In this document: positions 49,699 through 60,600 of the stretch, in pieces | Numbering within the stretch: position 1 is the stretch's first letter | Layout: the number at the start of each line of letters is the position of its first letter | Origin: Theobroma cacao | Taxonomy: Eukaryota; Streptophyta; Magnoliopsida; Malvales; Malvaceae | Direction: 5' to 3' | DNA: 64,000 nucleotides | NCBI RefSeq assembly: GCF_000208745.1 | Contig: NC_030859.1 | Span: 16,560,063-16,624,062 of the forward strand | Notes under the pieces: model-generated | Database searches by the model: none | Told to the model about the DNA's origin: nothing | What the model saw: only the letters and a program-made list of their open reading frames with translations | Made by a program: the position numbers and the translations under genes

Positions 49699-50570
49699 TT
49701 AAGCCTTTTGTTGGATGTTCACCTCTGCCCCAACACTTTTGCTAAACTCAATTCCAGCCTCTTTTATGTTTTCACCCAATATCGTGGCAGCAGTAATAAT
49801 TGATTCGGATGTAATGGGATCACTCGTCTCATTTTTCCTTTTCTTCTTCCTTACTGAAGTTGTTTCACTTTCAGGAGCTGATGTTTGAGGTTGAATATTA
49901 GAGAAATCCTCATCGTCGAAACTATATCTAGCTAGGTTTTCACCTTCAGTTTTCACATTTATTGTATCATTACAGTCCTGCATTTCTTCGAGGATATCTA
50001 TTGCAGTTTGTGCATCTTTTCCTATTGCACGATCTCTTGCATAAATAAGACTAAGCTCATTGAAGAAAGGAAAACTCTTTCTTCTAAATGGGGCCACCTC
50101 CTTGTGACTCTAATAACAAAAAAAAAAATGACTATTAGTTATATTATTATTAAGAAACTAATATAAAATACTTAAATAAGTTCAACTCAAAAACATACCT
50201 GTATGTAAGATTCCCATACAGGATCATCAGCAACAACCATGTTCTTTTGATCATCCCACCCAAATCCACTAGTATGTGTCTCTTGCACCATATCATATAT
50301 AATAGCCTATTCTTTTTTCAAAGTCTTTATTCTAGACTTTATGTGAGGCTTTGCCTTCAAGTTTGCATTTGGTAATTTTGTTGCAAACATATTTTTAAGT
50401 TCTAACAAATAACCCCCTCTAAAACCACTGTCAGCATTGTATTTTTCTATATTGTGCAAATCAATCAAAGCTGAAACAAGTGCAACATCTTTAGGATAAT
50501 TCCATTTTCTTTTGGTTCTTTTTGAACTTTGAGAAGTTAGGGTTGTAGATGTGGACATTGTTTCTACCAT
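49699..50570 (-). pseudogene. Harbinger MYB/SANT-like DNA-binding protein
   Basis: In this superfamily the MYB-like partner binds the transposon ends and brings the transposase to the nucleus. The N-terminus has a basic stretch (KRTKRKW) and a trihelix/SANT-like domain (ALVSALIDLHNIEKYN, then KPHIKSRIKTLKKE). A TAG at about 50307 replaces the conserved Trp of KKEW. The frame then continues through MVQETHTSGFGWDDQ to a GT-AG intron (50110-50198). It resumes with SHKEVAPFRRKSFPFFNEL and a KKKRK nuclear signal, ending at 49699. Apart from that single nonsense change it reads intact, so damage is recent. Confidence 0.85.
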
Positions 50571-50808
50571 ACACCAAATATTTAATTATAAAAATTAATT
50601 ATAATGCTAAAAAAATAAAAGATCAAGAGATATATCCAATAATATATTAAAACTTGTTAAACTTTATTCACATGATAAAAAGTACAATATAAACAACAAT
50701 TAACAACCCATTAAGACACTAAGAACAAATAAGAAAAAAGCACAACTTGTACTGATAAAGGAAAAAAACACTAAAACAGTCCTTCAATAACAATATGCCT
50801 AACAAATG

Positions 50809-52194
50809 TCAATCATCATTTTGCCTAGATGCTTGCCATTCATTGAACATCTGATTTGCTAATTCCATTCTCAAATTACCATAAACATCAGTAGGATCAA
50901 TAGTACTTATAAAATCCTCATCAACTGCTATGTTGGTTTCAATATATTCCCCTAAATCCACTTCAATAGGATCAAAACTCATCTCCCTCTTAATAAAATT
51001 ATGAAGCAAACAACAAGCTATAATAATCCGATTATGTATCCTAATTGGATAATATGATGGACTCCTAAGGATACCCCACCTCATTTTCAATAACCCAAAA
51101 CATCTCTCTATAACATTGCGAGCAGCAGCATGTTTCATATTAAAAAATTCTTCAGGACTGCTTGGTTCATGGCCTTGACGCCATTCATTCAAATGATATC
51201 GTTGACCCCTAAAAGGTGCAAGAAAGCCCTCACAATTTGTATAGCCCGCATCAACTAGATAGTAACAACCTATATAAAACAAACTAAATAAGTTATTTAT
51301 TTATTTAAATAGAATAATCATATAGTACATAATTTATTATATTTTCCCATTATAATAGGAAAGCTTACCATGAGGCACTTTAAGTCCATTTCTTCTCCTT
51401 AGTGCATCTCGAAGAACTCTGCTATCAGCTACAGACCCTTCCCAACCAGGAAGAACAAAGACAAATTGCATGTTAGGTCTACATACACCTAACATATTTG
51501 TTNNNNNNNNNNNNNNNNNNNNNNNNNNNNNNNNNNNNNNNNNNNNNNNNNNNNNNNNNNNNNNNNNNNNNNNNNNNNNNNNNNNNNNNNNNNNNNNNNN
51601 NNNNNNNNNNNNNNNNNNNNNNNNNNNNNNNNNNNNNNNNNNNNNNNNNNNNNNNNNATCTATCTACCTTAAACCACTTCCACCGATTGTCTATTGAGTT
51701 TGTTGCAATGGGCTCAGGTTTTTCAAATAAATGTTCTTACAATTTATCACTGCATTTAAAATATTATGAAAGTGTCGACTAATTGTCTCACCCGACCTTT
51801 TAAAATTTAAACTAATTACTCGATTTTTAACATGATGAGCAATAATATGTAAGAATATTGCTACTTGCTCATCTACAAGCATGTTCTTTGTTGACTTCAA
51901 CCCTCTAATACGTTCTAACATTTCACATCATTTAAAAAAGGCTTTTCTATTAATCCTAATTTGTGAAATACATGAAAAATCATTATCATGCACAAGTCGC
52001 ATCACATACTCTCGATTTGCAGCAAAATCTAATGTATAAGATCTTACTCTTGGCCTATAAGTGCATAAAGTCGACGCTGCAGACAATATAATCAAGAATG
52101 AACTAACAGCACGACAAATCTCCATATAAAATTTAAACATAACTAGTAGCCTTTTTCGTCGTTCAACATTTTTTCTCAAATACAAACGAACCAT
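50809..52194 (-). pseudogene. Harbinger (HARBI1-like) DDE transposase
   Basis: This enzyme would cut and join the transposon. From 52194: a basic start, CTYRPRVRSYTLDFAANREY, a TGA at ~51928 within AFFK*CEMLERI, then VDEQVAIFLHIIAHHVKNR. A one-base shift near 51735 leads to KPEPIATNSIDNRWKWF. Then comes the assembly gap (51503-51657), where the first catalytic Asp should lie. After it: [18 protein letters not shown] (second Asp), a 99-bp GT-AG intron (51270-51368), then YYLVDAGYTNCEGFLAPFRG and the helix ARNVIERCFGLLKMRWGIL. The stop is at 50809. One nonsense codon and one frameshift are visible; the rest is well preserved. Confidence 0.9.
51503..51657. other. Assembly gap (155 N)
   Basis: A run of unknown bases inside the transposase gene. 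It removes the middle of the catalytic domain. Open frames that cross it are artefacts. Confidence 0.99.
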
Positions 52195-52413
52195 GACTAC
52201 AAAAAATAAATATTCTAATCTATTTTATTATGTACAAAAAATATTAAAGCCATATGGTAACAAAAAAAGTAAGTGACATCAAGAGCACATTTCAGCCCCA
52301 TAAGTAAGCCATATAGTAAAATTGTGAAAGGTGGTGCAGTTGGGTTAGAGAGACAGATAGGGAAAAAGAAGGGGGGTTGGTTCTAGTAGTTTAGTGTATA
52401 ATGTTCTATTTTT

Positions 52414-53195
52414 AGTAAATTTAGAAAAATTTAAAATTATTTAACTTAAGTAATGTTTAGGGTAATGAAGCAATTAATAAAATGATTAAATTTAGATTAA
52501 ATAAAAATTAGTTAATTTAATTAAGGTTGTACAAGGGCAATTAAAGAATTTTACTAATCCAATTAATGAAAAAATGTTTTAATTTGTTATCTAGCAATGA
52601 ATTAAATATTTAAAGTAATTAAGGATTTAATGAGTTAATTAATAATTTAGTTAATTAAGTAATGGAATGTGCTACTATATAATTAAGTAAATAAGAAATT
52701 AATTAAATGAGTAATATGATGCATAATATTGTATTTCATTTAAATTAGGGTTTAGGGCTTGGGGAATTAATTAAATAATTTAAGTAAGTAAAAATAATCA
52801 TGTATTAATAATTAATCAATAAATTAAATTAGTAAATTTAGAAAATTTTAAAATTATTTAACTTAAGTAAGGTTGATGGTAATTAAGCAATTATCTGAAT
52901 GATTAAATTTAGATTAAATAAAAATTAGTTAATTTAATTAAGGTTGTATTAGGATAATAAAAAGAATTTGACTAATCAAATTAATGAATACGTGTTTTAA
53001 TTTGTTATCTAGCAATGAATTAAATATTTAAAATAATTAAGGTTTTAATGAGTTAATAAAATAATTTAGTTAATTAAGTAATGGAACGTGTTATTATATA
53101 ATTAAGTAAATAAGAAATTAATTAAATGAGTAATATGATGCATAATATTATATTTCATTTAAATTAGGGTTTAGGAAATTAATTAAATAATTAAT
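52414..53195 (+). repeat. Tandem duplication, ~417-bp units, in Harbinger
   Basis: Unit 1 starts at AGTAAATTTAGAAAAATTTA (52414) and unit 2 at AGTAAATTTAGAAAATTTTA (52831). Blocks such as TTTGTTATCTAGCAATGAAT and AGTAATATGATGCATAATAT recur ~417-419 bases apart. The second unit stops just after TTTAAATTAGGGTTTAGG. The interior is AT-rich and non-coding, upstream of the transposase. Confidence 0.9.
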
Positions 53196-54365
53196 TAAAA
53201 TTATCTTTCCTTCGAATTGAAATGCCAAAATGTTTTAAGTAAAATATATGAAGTTTAGAGACTTTTTAAGTGAATCTACTTCAAATTTAATGTAAAAAAG
53301 CATATTTTTTCCTTTTTTGTTAAATTAGGAAAATGTTTTTCATTCCAAGATATATTAAAAATTGAACAACTGACACTAACATAATAATTATTAGTATGTA
53401 GTAGTGTTATATAGCTTCATAAAGTATGAGAAATCAACCACCAACAATATTGAATGTCTTAAAAGATTAAACTAATAATGCGATTAAAAAAAATAAAATC
53501 GACAAAATAAATTGTAAACTGAAATTGAAGTAATGCATACTAATACAAAGGAGCAACGAGTAACTTGCATTTTTACAGTGATTTGGAGGTGGTCAATGCT
53601 ATGTATCATGCCAAAATTTTTTGCTTTCCCTGGAAATTAAAGGGCATTGTTGATCTATGATGCATAATGTGTTCTTCTACAAAATGATACAGTAGCTGCT
53701 ATCTATAAACTCCAACTCTTTGGGTGTTCAATTTTCCCTGGGCAGTGTTCGTAATATCTTGATGCAGTTAAGTGTGTACGAAGGTGTAAGAGAGGGAAAC
53801 AATCCAAGAGGTTTTGTTTGCTTTTCTTACATGTCCTGTTTTCTTGAGGTTTTCTGATGGATTCCTGGTTTGGGTCATTTGTAGGCTTTTGGTGTCTTTT
53901 GATTGCATTTTCTTGTGAATTCAAAACTTAAATGCTGTGTGATGTTTTGTTTCTCAAGGCTTTGACCATGGCTGTTTTTTGTAAGTCGATTTTCTGGCAA
54001 TTTCTTGACTGAAAATCTCTCAGTCGAGTACTGATTCTTTTATATGTTTGGTTGCCAGCAGGATTTGAAGAACGAATGGAAGGGATGGGTTTGATTATAA
54101 GAGATTGAAAACCTCAACCGTAAATCACAACAAACCCAAAATATTTTCATAGCAAACACTAAATTTGAAAACCGATGTAACAAACTAAGCATAATCACAG
54201 CAAACCCAAAATATTTTCACAGCAAACCCAAATCACAGCCAGCATAATAAGAGCAACTTCAACAAAAAACAATAGCACAATAAGCAAGTACCTGGACTAT
54301 GAAATAGAGTAACGTAGCTGGAAAGTTTGATGAGAAAGGTGATGTTATTGCTAGAACCCAAACAG
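53196..54365. other. Harbinger interior, non-coding
   Basis: Sequence between the duplicated units and the minisatellite. A GC-richer patch at 53700-54060 has no supported gene. It contains a short repeated phrase around CACAGCAAACCCAAAATATT (54118-54240). Confidence 0.4.
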
Positions 54366-54369
54366 TGGA

Positions 54370-54690
54370 AGAGCGACGGAGAGAAAGAGGGGAAAAATGA
54401 TTAAGAGAAAGAGGAGAAGAGCGAGGAAGAGCAATGGAGAGAAAGAGGGGAAGAGCGACTGAGAGAAAGAGGGGAAAAGCAGCGGAGAGAAAGAGGGGAA
54501 AAGCGGTTGAGAGAAAGAGGGAAAGAACAGCTGAGAAAGAGAGGGGAAAAGGGACTGAGAGAAAGAGGCGAAGAGCGGTTGAGAGAGAAAGGGGAAGAGC
54601 GACAGAGAGAAAGAGGGGAAGAACGGCTAAAAGAAAAAAGGGAAGAGCGGCTGAGAGATGAGGGAAAGGAGGATGAGAGAGAAAAAATTA
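54370..54690 (+). repeat. 24-bp minisatellite
   Basis: About twelve head-to-tail units of the form GAGAGAAAGAGGGGAAGAGC plus four bases (GACT, GGCT or similar). Because 24 is a multiple of three, one frame stays open and would give an ERKRGRAT-type octapeptide repeat, but there is no evidence of translation. It lies near the right end of the Harbinger element. Confidence 0.9.
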
Positions 54691-54959
54691 TTTTATATGG
54701 ATCAAGTTGTAATTTTGTAAATCTAATAAGGGTATTTTAGTCATTAAATATTTCAAAGCTATTTCATGATTCACGAAATAGATAAAACCAGGGAGAGAGT
54801 CGGGAATACTTAAAACAGACCTTTCTCCCATTTTAAAAAATACGGATTATTGAGGAATTCCTATTCCTCATTCCACTTTTAAACCAAACAAGGTTACAAA
54901 CTATGGCTGAGAATAGAGGGGAAATAACATAGCTATTCTCCATACCAAACGTGCAGAAA

Positions 54960-55090
54960 AAGACAAATGAAAAGGAAAAAAACAAAAGCAGCAGTGAAAA
55001 AGGGAAACAAATATGCATAAACACATACTACATCTTAAAAATCAAAAAACGAAATGAAGAGGGAAAAAAACAGTGAAAAATGGGAAACAA
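54960..55090 (+). repeat. Right part of the repeat interrupted by Harbinger
   Basis: The sequence ATAAACACATACTACATCTT followed by AAATGAAGAGGGAAAAAAAC and AGTGAAAAATGGGAAACAAA matches the units at 48241-48363. Confidence 0.65.
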
Positions 55091-55865
55091 AATTTTCAAA
55101 AAAAAATGATTGGAGAATGGAAAATCAACCAAAAAAACCAAGACCCTACCAAAAAATAACAACCAAAAAACTTTGATGGCTAAAAACCAAAATAAAGAAA
55201 CCAAAAAAAATAAACCAACAACAAAGTAAGAATAAGAAAGACAAAATGATACAAAAACAACAAATGAAAACAAACAATAAAAATATAGTATAAAACCAAT
55301 TGGAACAAAACAAAAACAACAAAAAGTAAAAGAAAATGAAGAACCGACCATAAGTATTGAAGAGGAAGAAGAAGAGAATACTTAAGGGAAACCATAGTTA
55401 AAGAAAATAAAACACTTGTAGTGAAAAAGATGAAACAAATGACAAAAAACACATGCAATGGAGAGAAAAGAACTTTGAAGAACATGCCTTCACACAAAAA
55501 AACTAAACAATTGAGCCACCAAAACAAAAATCCTAGATTACTCTCCAAAGAAAGAACACATTCTGAATTAAAAGACCAAAGTTAGTCTACAAATAAAGAT
55601 GCACCAACAAAACCATAAAAAAAATCTTTGACATGGTGCTACATGGACTTATGCCATTTGTCAAACCGATAGTGTCAATCTCAAGGCAAAGAAACGCTCT
55701 ATTGAAAAGCAACCCACAATCCTCCCAAAAAAACCCAATACCTCACATCACCCAATTGAAACCTTCCAGGACGTCCCAAACATTCTAATTACGCATCATG
55801 TGTCAAACAATTGGTTAGGCCAGATGGCACCCAATTGAAGCCCTTAGGAAAGACTTTTAATATAA
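55091..55865. other. A-rich intergenic DNA
   Basis: Strongly A-rich on the plus strand to about 55560, so the minus strand shows long Phe/Leu-rich open frames that are compositional artefacts. The remainder to 55865 is unrecognised. Confidence 0.5.
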
Positions 55866-56788
55866 CTAGGATTGAACCCCGCGTTGCGTTGGGGTTAAAT
55901 AAAAAACTATTTACTTGACTTAAGAGAAAATTGAGTTAGACTTGTTAGCACTCAAAGCAAAGTTATGCATAGATAAAAAAAAGAAAGCTAAACATGAGAA
56001 AGGACCTTAAACTAAAATCTTGTTCTATCCTAAGAAGTGCTAAACACTGAAGTGAAGAATAAAAACCAAGATAGAACAAAAAAAAATAGAGATATGGTAG
56101 GAACCAAAAGTCTAGACACGGCACCCATCTCAGACCACACATGTCGACAGGGCGTAGAAAATCCAATGGCCAAAATGAAATCCCAAAAAGCAAACATAGC
56201 ATTGAATCCCAAAAATCGAAACTCTTTGACCGAAATCTATGATAAAATATTAAAAATTCATGATTCCCTGTTGTTCCCCAAGTCGACCCGAGAGCAAGCT
56301 TAAAGTATAGCGTAGACCCGAGGGGAAACTGACAATGAGGAAAGCTGAAAAGATGAAAATAATCAAGTAAATCTAAGCCGACTCAAGGAGTAAAAGAATA
56401 GGGGATAGGAATGGATAGGGAAATACCAACAGGGTCACATGACTTACTAATGTGGGCAATTTAGGTTTTATTTGAGAACCCATCACTGAGATTTCAAAAC
56501 CCTCCCTTCAAGTTTGACAGGTTCAAAACTCCTCCCTAAAAAACGTAACTTCTCTAGCTATAAAGAAAAGAGATATGAATTTGATTGATGGGGAAACATG
56601 AGTTGACTAGTTTTTTTGTAAAGTTGGACTTACTAATAGGTTTAGAGATTGATGGGAAATGTGGGTTAGCTACTTCTTTTGTAAAGTTGGACTTACTAAT
56701 GGGTTTAGAGATTGAAAACGTGGGCATTGCCTGGATCGACACGTGGGTAAATGAGGAGGCCTTTTACTTATGTTATAGAAGTTATAGA
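55866..56788 (-). mobile_element. Non-autonomous Helitron, 923 bp
   Basis: Read on the minus strand it begins TCTATAACTTCTATAACATA (5' end at 56788, flanking base A) and ends with a CCCC...GGGG hairpin, TTCAATC and CTAG (55866-55869, flanking base T). Both ends follow Helitron rules. The last ~110 bases match the end of the autonomous-type Helitron at 9208 almost base for base (CATAACTTTGCTTTGAGTGC, AACAAGTCTAACTCAATTTT). It encodes no Rep/helicase. It contains a 63-bp tandem duplication and an unrecognised 88-codon frame on the plus strand (56037-56303). Confidence 0.85.
56585..56712 (+). repeat. 63-bp tandem duplication in the short Helitron
   Basis: Two adjacent units share GTAAAGTTGGACTTACTAAT followed by GGTTTAGAGATTGA. 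It is a local duplication with no known role. Confidence 0.85.
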
Positions 56789-56791
56789 TTA

Positions 56792-56805
56792 TAGACGATT
56801 TTTTT
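56792..56805. repeat. Target-site duplication, left copy, kinase retrocopy
   Basis: TAGACGATTTTTTT is identical to 58397-58410. On the minus strand it reads AAAAAAATCGTCTA, directly after the 3' trailer of the retrocopy, so any short poly-A tail merges with it. Confidence 0.8.
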
Positions 56806-58396
56806 AAACTAACAATAATAACATGTCTCCAATAAGTAATAATCACAAAAATATGCTTACAAATCGTTTCAATGCTCCTATATTGTTAAGGTTCAATAAA
56901 AAGAGGAATTGAAGAAGTTAAAATGATGTTCTAATGAATACAAAACAGAGGTTCCTATCCAAAAAAACAACATGAAAATAGATTTAAATTTCACCCATTC
57001 CAAACTTTAATTGTTTTCATCAGTACCAGCAATTTGAATTCTAATAAATTCCAGTTTTATTTCTAACCTTTTCTCTTTCATTCTCCAAATCCAACCTCAA
57101 CCTCTCAATCAATTGCATCAATTGGTCACATCCCCTCCAAACAGTCCAATTGTATCTATCACCCTCCACCTTTGATTATCCAAACTATTTATCAATGTCG
57201 TTAGGCCACCCGCCATTGTTTCTCTATTAATTGTACCCTCAACTCTTGGCTTATCCCCTACAATTCCCTCAATGCTCGACTCTTCTTCATCTACTTCTTT
57301 TCCAATCTCTTTCGGTGAATTCAAATTTGTCCCATCGGAGTTACTTGTTCTATTCGTCTCACCTACTTTTTTTGGAATGATCGTTTTGCCACTAAAATGA
57401 GACCATTTCACAATTAATTCTTCTTTTGATTTGTTGAGGAATATGAGTTCAAGCTCAAACCTATCTTTCATTGAACTTCCACAAACTAATCCTTTATATT
57501 CAACAAGCTGAAACCATGACTCCCCATCAACATAACACCCTTCCTAGGAATCTTGTTTACCTTGAACCTTTCTTCAACACTAGGCAATCCCTGCAAAACA
57601 TTCTTCTCAAGAAATTCCAAACCTCTGCAACTCTTGAAAAAAATAATGTTTCAAAAGCTACTCTGCCAAGAGTCGCTTTGCAAGATCTTGATCAAGATAC
57701 GAAGCATCCATATTCTTAAATGCCTTGAAAAATTGCTTGCTCTTACCTTTCTTGCCATTACTTTCATAATAAAAAAATCTAAACTGATCTTTAATCTTCT
57801 TGATTAAAGACTTTGAAGGACGTAGATAAGATAAAGGAGGCTTTTCAATGGCTAATTCAACCACGGTTATTCCAAAAACCATATATTAACTTTGAAATTA
57901 TACCTTGTATGGGAGTAGATCGCTTTTAGGGCCACCCAATATAGAGTTCCCATCACATCAGCATGCATCAACAATAAGCAGACAATGCATTTAGGGTTTC
58001 TTTGAGAAAAATGGTAATGCATTGCTCTGATAAGCCATCGAGAAAAGAAGATGAGATTATGGATTGTAAAGGAGTGGCAAACATAAAGGGCATCATCACC
58101 CAAAAACGTTGACCATCGACGATGAAGGAACAATTAGCATTGAAGATGTAAGGGTGTGAAAAAAGCAACATGATCTTGGTTTCACGTCGAATGTTGTTGT
58201 CGAAATCAGCCTTGGAATACTGGTCAAGATCAATGGATTTGATGGCAACAATATTTGAATCCACAAGAATACACTCGGTTTTGTAAACCTTGACAATAAC
58301 ACCAGCCCTGATATCATCAATGATTCTGTAAGTGTCTGATTCAAAAACGAATTGAAGGTTGGGAGTATGATCTTCTTGTTCATGAGCCAAAGGTTT
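56806..58396 (-). pseudogene. STE20-like kinase retrocopy (processed pseudogene)
   Basis: On the minus strand the kinase N-lobe starts at the right edge. It has YRIIDDIRAGVIVKVY, the ATP-site Lys in NIVAIKSIDL, the helix-C Glu in NIRRETKIM and HPYIFNANCSF. The catalytic loop (HRD) and DFG are deleted near 57970. The frame resumes with GTLYWVALKAI and, after a shift, FGITVVELAIEKPP, then a long C-terminal tail to about 57040 (FELELIFLNKSKEE, LTTLINSLDNQ). This is the order of plant STE20/BLUS1-type kinases. The first codon is TTG, not ATG. A ~230-base 3' trailer follows. Identical 14-bp repeats flank the copy, so it looks LINE-mobilised. It is catalytically dead. Confidence 0.85.
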
Positions 58397-58410
58397 TAGA
58401 CGATTTTTTT
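58397..58410. repeat. Target-site duplication, right copy, kinase retrocopy
   Basis: TAGACGATTTTTTT is the exact duplicate of 56792-56805 and lies directly upstream of the kinase frame on the minus strand. A TTTT/AA-type target is typical of LINE endonuclease priming. Confidence 0.8.
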
Positions 58411-59000
58411 CAACTTATTTATATTCATAATTTTTATTTAAAACATTTTTTTGGATAAAAACTTTCTTCCATTGCCTATATTTTTGAGTTGTCATTTTAA
58501 ATTCATTTTTTTATCATAATTTGTAATTATATTTTAAGTCAAACATGGAATTGAATTTGACCCACTCCTTATATTAAAGCTTTATCAAGCTTTTATGTAA
58601 ATCTCTCAGTTATAACATAATAATTGTGATAAGAAGGAAAAAGAGGAAAAATGGGAAGAGAAACAATAAAAAGATAAAAAGAAAAATGAAAAATGAAAAA
58701 TGGGCTAACAGCTTTCATCCCTCTTTTGTCTAAATTTCATAAATTTTTATTAAATTTATAATTTAAAATAATTTAAACAAAAATATTACTTCAACTATGG
58801 AAATTTGTTTTATCAATTTCTATTTTAAAATATTCAATTAAAAATGATCAAATTATTTTATGAAGGAAAACCAAAGATTTGGGAGGGAAACAAGGGAAGG
58901 AAAAAAAAAGGAGAGATGAAAGTAGAAAAGCTAAGAGGATCTTTAATACAAAATAAATCCTTGTATTAAATTAAATCTATCATATTGTTAAAAACCCTTC
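58411..59000. other. AT-rich intergenic DNA
   Basis: No gene or recognised element is visible. The stretch is purine-rich on the plus strand at 58620-58950. Confidence 0.5.
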
Positions 59001-59165
59001 TTAGTGAATAGGTTTGAATGGTAAATCATTTATGTGAGCCATCATCCTCTCTTGGTGCTTCTGGAAAAATCTCCACCTGCTTAAAGCCTTGTCTTCTGCT
59101 TTCACTTCAGGCATTCTAAAGTTTGAAGTAACACTTTTTCTCACATTTTCCCCATCTTTACAGAC
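59001..59165 (-). CDS. Candidate terminal coding exon, unknown protein
   Basis: A 54-codon frame on the minus strand ends at TAA 59001. Its composition looks like real protein: NVRKSVTSNFRMPEVKAEDK, then ALSRWRFFQKHQERMMAHIN and DLPFKPIH at the end. Possible splice acceptors (TTAAG before 59165, or GTAAAG near 59157) lie at its start. No upstream exon was found, because the GYRA 3' end follows only ~160 bases away on the same strand. It may be a gene fragment, an alternative last exon, or chance. I do not recognise the family. Confidence 0.3.
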   Translation of the reverse strand, partial: VCKDGENVRKSVTSNFRMPEVKAEDKALSRWRFFQKHQERMMAHINDLPFKPIH

Positions 59166-59327
59166 ATCTTAATAAGAAAGAAACTCCCAAATGAAGAAAT
59201 ATAAGCAAATTTAAAATGAGAAAAAGAAGAAAAAAAGAGGGTTTCTGATATAAATAAAAGAGAATTTCATTAGGCTACATGTACATAATGCACAAGATAC
59301 AAATTTGACAACATCCCCCAATATTCT

Positions 59328-60540
59328 TTACGAAGCCTCAGAAATGTTCTCAGTTGCAGCTACATTAGTTGCTGACTCTTCTAACAGCATATCTGGAAGC
59401 AACTCCTCTGCCTCATGTGCTGAGGCAGAGATTAGGGATGCTGATTGAATCTTTCCGGCATACTCTAGTCGCATCAGAATAACACCCCTGAAAAACGAAT
59501 GAAGTACAATAACTAGGTTGACAATATACTGACATCACAACAAAATTCACCTTGACAATATAATGAAATCACAACAAACTTCACCCTACATTAGTTTCAA
59601 AGTTTCAACATGACTCATAGTAGATTGTTAAAGCATTTAACTCAATGGTAAGTAAATATATCCTATTCAAAGAGCAAAGTTCGAATCTTCTAATCTCTCA
59701 AAATTGTACTTGAGTCAAAAAAAAGATAGATTGTTGAAGCAACACAATAGCAAAGATCCAAAGCTTTCAATAAGAAAAATAATTTTCCCCACTTTTAAAT
59801 TATGTTGTAATACAGAATATGTGAATAAAGGAAAACAAATATCCATATATATATATTATTGAAAAGTATCAACCCTAAAACGAAGGGAAAAATAGAAAGA
59901 GGACAATGCTGAATAACAATATCTAAGACTGCCATGAATTTCTACTTCAGAAATTAAAATTCCAAGGAGACCCATAAAGGCTTATACACTAAATAAGAGG
60001 AATTAGGCAATTCCAAAAAATTACCCTGTCCATATGGATATATTTGAGAATCATAAGATTGGATGATACAAATATGGATGCAAATTCAATTTTCTTTTAA
60101 TGAATTATCTTCTTTCTTCTTTTCTTCTTTTTAATTTTTGCAAGATTTAAACTTTAGTTCATCCCAAGCCTTGAGACTGTCCCCTCTTTACAACCATGGG
60201 TAATGCTATGATCCTTCTCTGAAGCATGTGATCTACACAAACTTTGCCAATTTTCCACAGTCATCAATGCGAAATTGTAACTTAATTATACTTCAGGGAC
60301 GGAGAGGGATGCACATGCAGCATTTTCATGCCATGGCTAACCATAATTACTAACAAACTAATCACCTCTTGCACAATTACACTTTCCTACATATACCTTG
60401 CATAGCGAGACTGTATCGAGATATCCCGAACTTTAATTCTATTGACAGTACCACTTTGGCTGACTAGAACCACTTGCTCATCACTTTCACCATCTTCTGA
60501 GAGAGAGAGAGAGAGAGAGAGAAGGAGGGGGAGGGGGGGN

Positions 60541-60600
<60 letters not shown>

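Larger units (their letters stand above)
48365..54954 (-). mobile_element. PIF/Harbinger transposon, ~6.6 kb
   Basis: The left end reads GCACATTTGGTTCGCAGAAT and the complement of the right end GCACGTTTGGTATGGAGAAT, an imperfect ~22-bp terminal inverted repeat. Inside lie the two genes typical of the superfamily, both on the minus strand: a MYB/SANT-like protein (49699-50570) and a DDE transposase (50809-52194). A 3-bp TWA duplication is not obvious at these ends, so the exact borders could be a few bases off. A second GTTTGGTTTAAAAGTGGAAT-type end lies ~70 bp inside on the right. Confidence 0.8.

Noticed and set aside
51470..51782. Open frames spanning unknown bases
   Set aside because: They run through the N gap and are not real.
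54434..54740. Arg/Glu-rich repeat protein
   Set aside because: It is the translation of a 24-bp minisatellite; another frame of the same array is also open.
55028..55548. Long minus-strand frames rich in Phe, Leu and Val that look like membrane proteins
   Set aside because: They are complements of A-rich low-complexity DNA. They overlap each other in different frames and show no conserved motif.
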